Below are positions 63,698 through 64,000 of a stretch of DNA of 64,000 nt, piece after piece. This DNA comes from Roseomonas sp. (GTDB lineage Bacteria; Pseudomonadota; Alphaproteobacteria; Acetobacterales; Acetobacteraceae): assembly GCA_020249435.1 (NCBI GenBank), contig JADCFQ010000009.1:1-64000 (forward strand). Reading direction: 5' to 3'. The position numbers and the translations under genes are program-made. Below the pieces are notes generated by a model. It saw nothing but the letters and a program-made list of their open reading frames with translations. It was not told the DNA's origin and ran no database searches. Within the stretch, counting starts at the first letter, position 1, and each line of letters opens with the position of its first letter.

Positions 63698-64000
63698 TGC
63701 CGGCCTTCCAACAGGGCGCGCGATTGGCCGGTAAAGACCACTACCGCGCCCTTGTCATAAAGGCGGAAACCTTCACTCACCAAGGTACCGAAGGGGCCTT
63801 GTGCCGCAACGGGCTTGTCGCCGGAAGCCGCCCCTTCCTTCAATTCAATCGCGGCTTCTTCGGTCACCAGCAGATTGCCGCCATCATGCCAGAGCGTGAC
63901 CTCACCGCGCAGATCAAGGTGATTGCGCGCCTTGTCCAGCCGGCCTTCGCGCGATTCCAACAACACCCACCCATCGGTCATCAGCAAATCTGCGCGTGGT
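63694..64000 (-). CDS. lptC: LptC, C-terminal part (cut by window edge)
   Basis: The last 102 residues of an LptC-type protein; the reading frame stays open to base 64000 and continues outside. The visible part (ADLLMTDGWVLLESREGRLD ... GEVTLWHDGGNLLVTEEAAI) is beta-rich and resembles the LptC jellyroll. LptC hands LPS from the inner-membrane complex to LptA. The order lptC-lptA-lptB supports the call. The N-terminal membrane helix is not visible. Confidence 0.82.
   Translation of the reverse strand, partial: PRADLLMTDGWVLLESREGRLDKARNHLDLRGEVTLWHDGGNLLVTEEAAIELKEGAASGDKPVAAQGPFGTLVSEGFRLYDKGAVVVFTGQSRALLEGRQ

Overview
The window looks like a chromosomal segment of a GC-rich alphaproteobacterium, most likely Rhodospirillales/Acetobacteraceae (Roseomonas-like). 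This is inferred from gene content and order and from the many Bug/NIPSNAP/DUF3141-type genes; no rRNA is present to confirm it. About 62 protein genes, two tRNAs and several regulatory sites are supported. Coding density is very high, and many neighbours overlap by 1-14 bases (ATGA, GTGA, TGATG or TAATG junctions). I see no IS element, integrase, prophage or CRISPR array. The only visibly foreign-looking stretch is the AT-richer left edge (about 1-585).

Layout. 1-4.5 kb: an orphan ORF, a phosphoribosyltransferase, a DUF3141 alpha/beta-hydrolase and a tandem NIPSNAP protein. 4.6-8.8 kb: a translationally coupled operon of an EAL (c-di-GMP phosphodiesterase) protein, a GT2-GtrA fusion and a GT39 membrane glycosyltransferase, with a perfect CtrA-type site in front. 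8.8-11.5 kb: MsrP, an 85-residue membrane protein and a sigma-54 response regulator. 11.5-16.4 kb (minus): a Gld-like ABC exporter with DUF4340 and NUDIX partners. 16.5-22.3 kb: recG, divergent from sdhE-mfd. 22.3-22.7 kb: tRNA-Ile2(CAT) and tRNA-Pro(TGG). 22.7-28.4 kb: small metabolic genes, a MarR/OmpR/EnvZ-like operon, a Bug-type binding protein and a phosphatase. 28.5-34.2 kb: lpxC, bamD, recN, ligA. 34.4-37.4 kb: an aminopeptidase P, a DUF1127 protein and a DUF2225-like zinc-ribbon protein. 37.4-43.9 kb (minus): glyQ-vapB-vapC-glyS-ppdK-DUF2225-like, one close-packed unit with a VapBC toxin-antitoxin pair between the two glycyl-tRNA synthetase subunits.

44-57 kb is the replication-origin neighbourhood: aroE-coaE-dnaQ, hemE, a 296-base non-coding gap, ppsR, then mnmE-mnmG-rsmG-parA-parB. 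The hemE/ppsR(DUF299, RP001-type) gap is the location of the Caulobacter origin. Here it holds a perfect DnaA box, weaker boxes, W-box-like hexamers, four GANTC sites and an AT-rich flank, so it is the best oriC candidate. Two near-perfect parS sites lie at the mnmE start and across the mnmG/rsmG junction. 57-59.8 kb: an Lrp regulator, a two-subunit UxaA/SuyAB-like lyase and a LysE exporter. 59.8-64 kb (minus): lptC (cut by the window edge), lptA, lptB, rpoN and hpf.

Functional links inside the window: PpsR is the known regulator of PpdK; RpoN would be required by the orphan sigma-54 response regulator; ParA/ParB act on the parS sites next to the candidate origin; LpxC, LptABC and BamD all build the outer membrane; RecG, RecN, Mfd, LigA and DnaQ are repair and replication functions.
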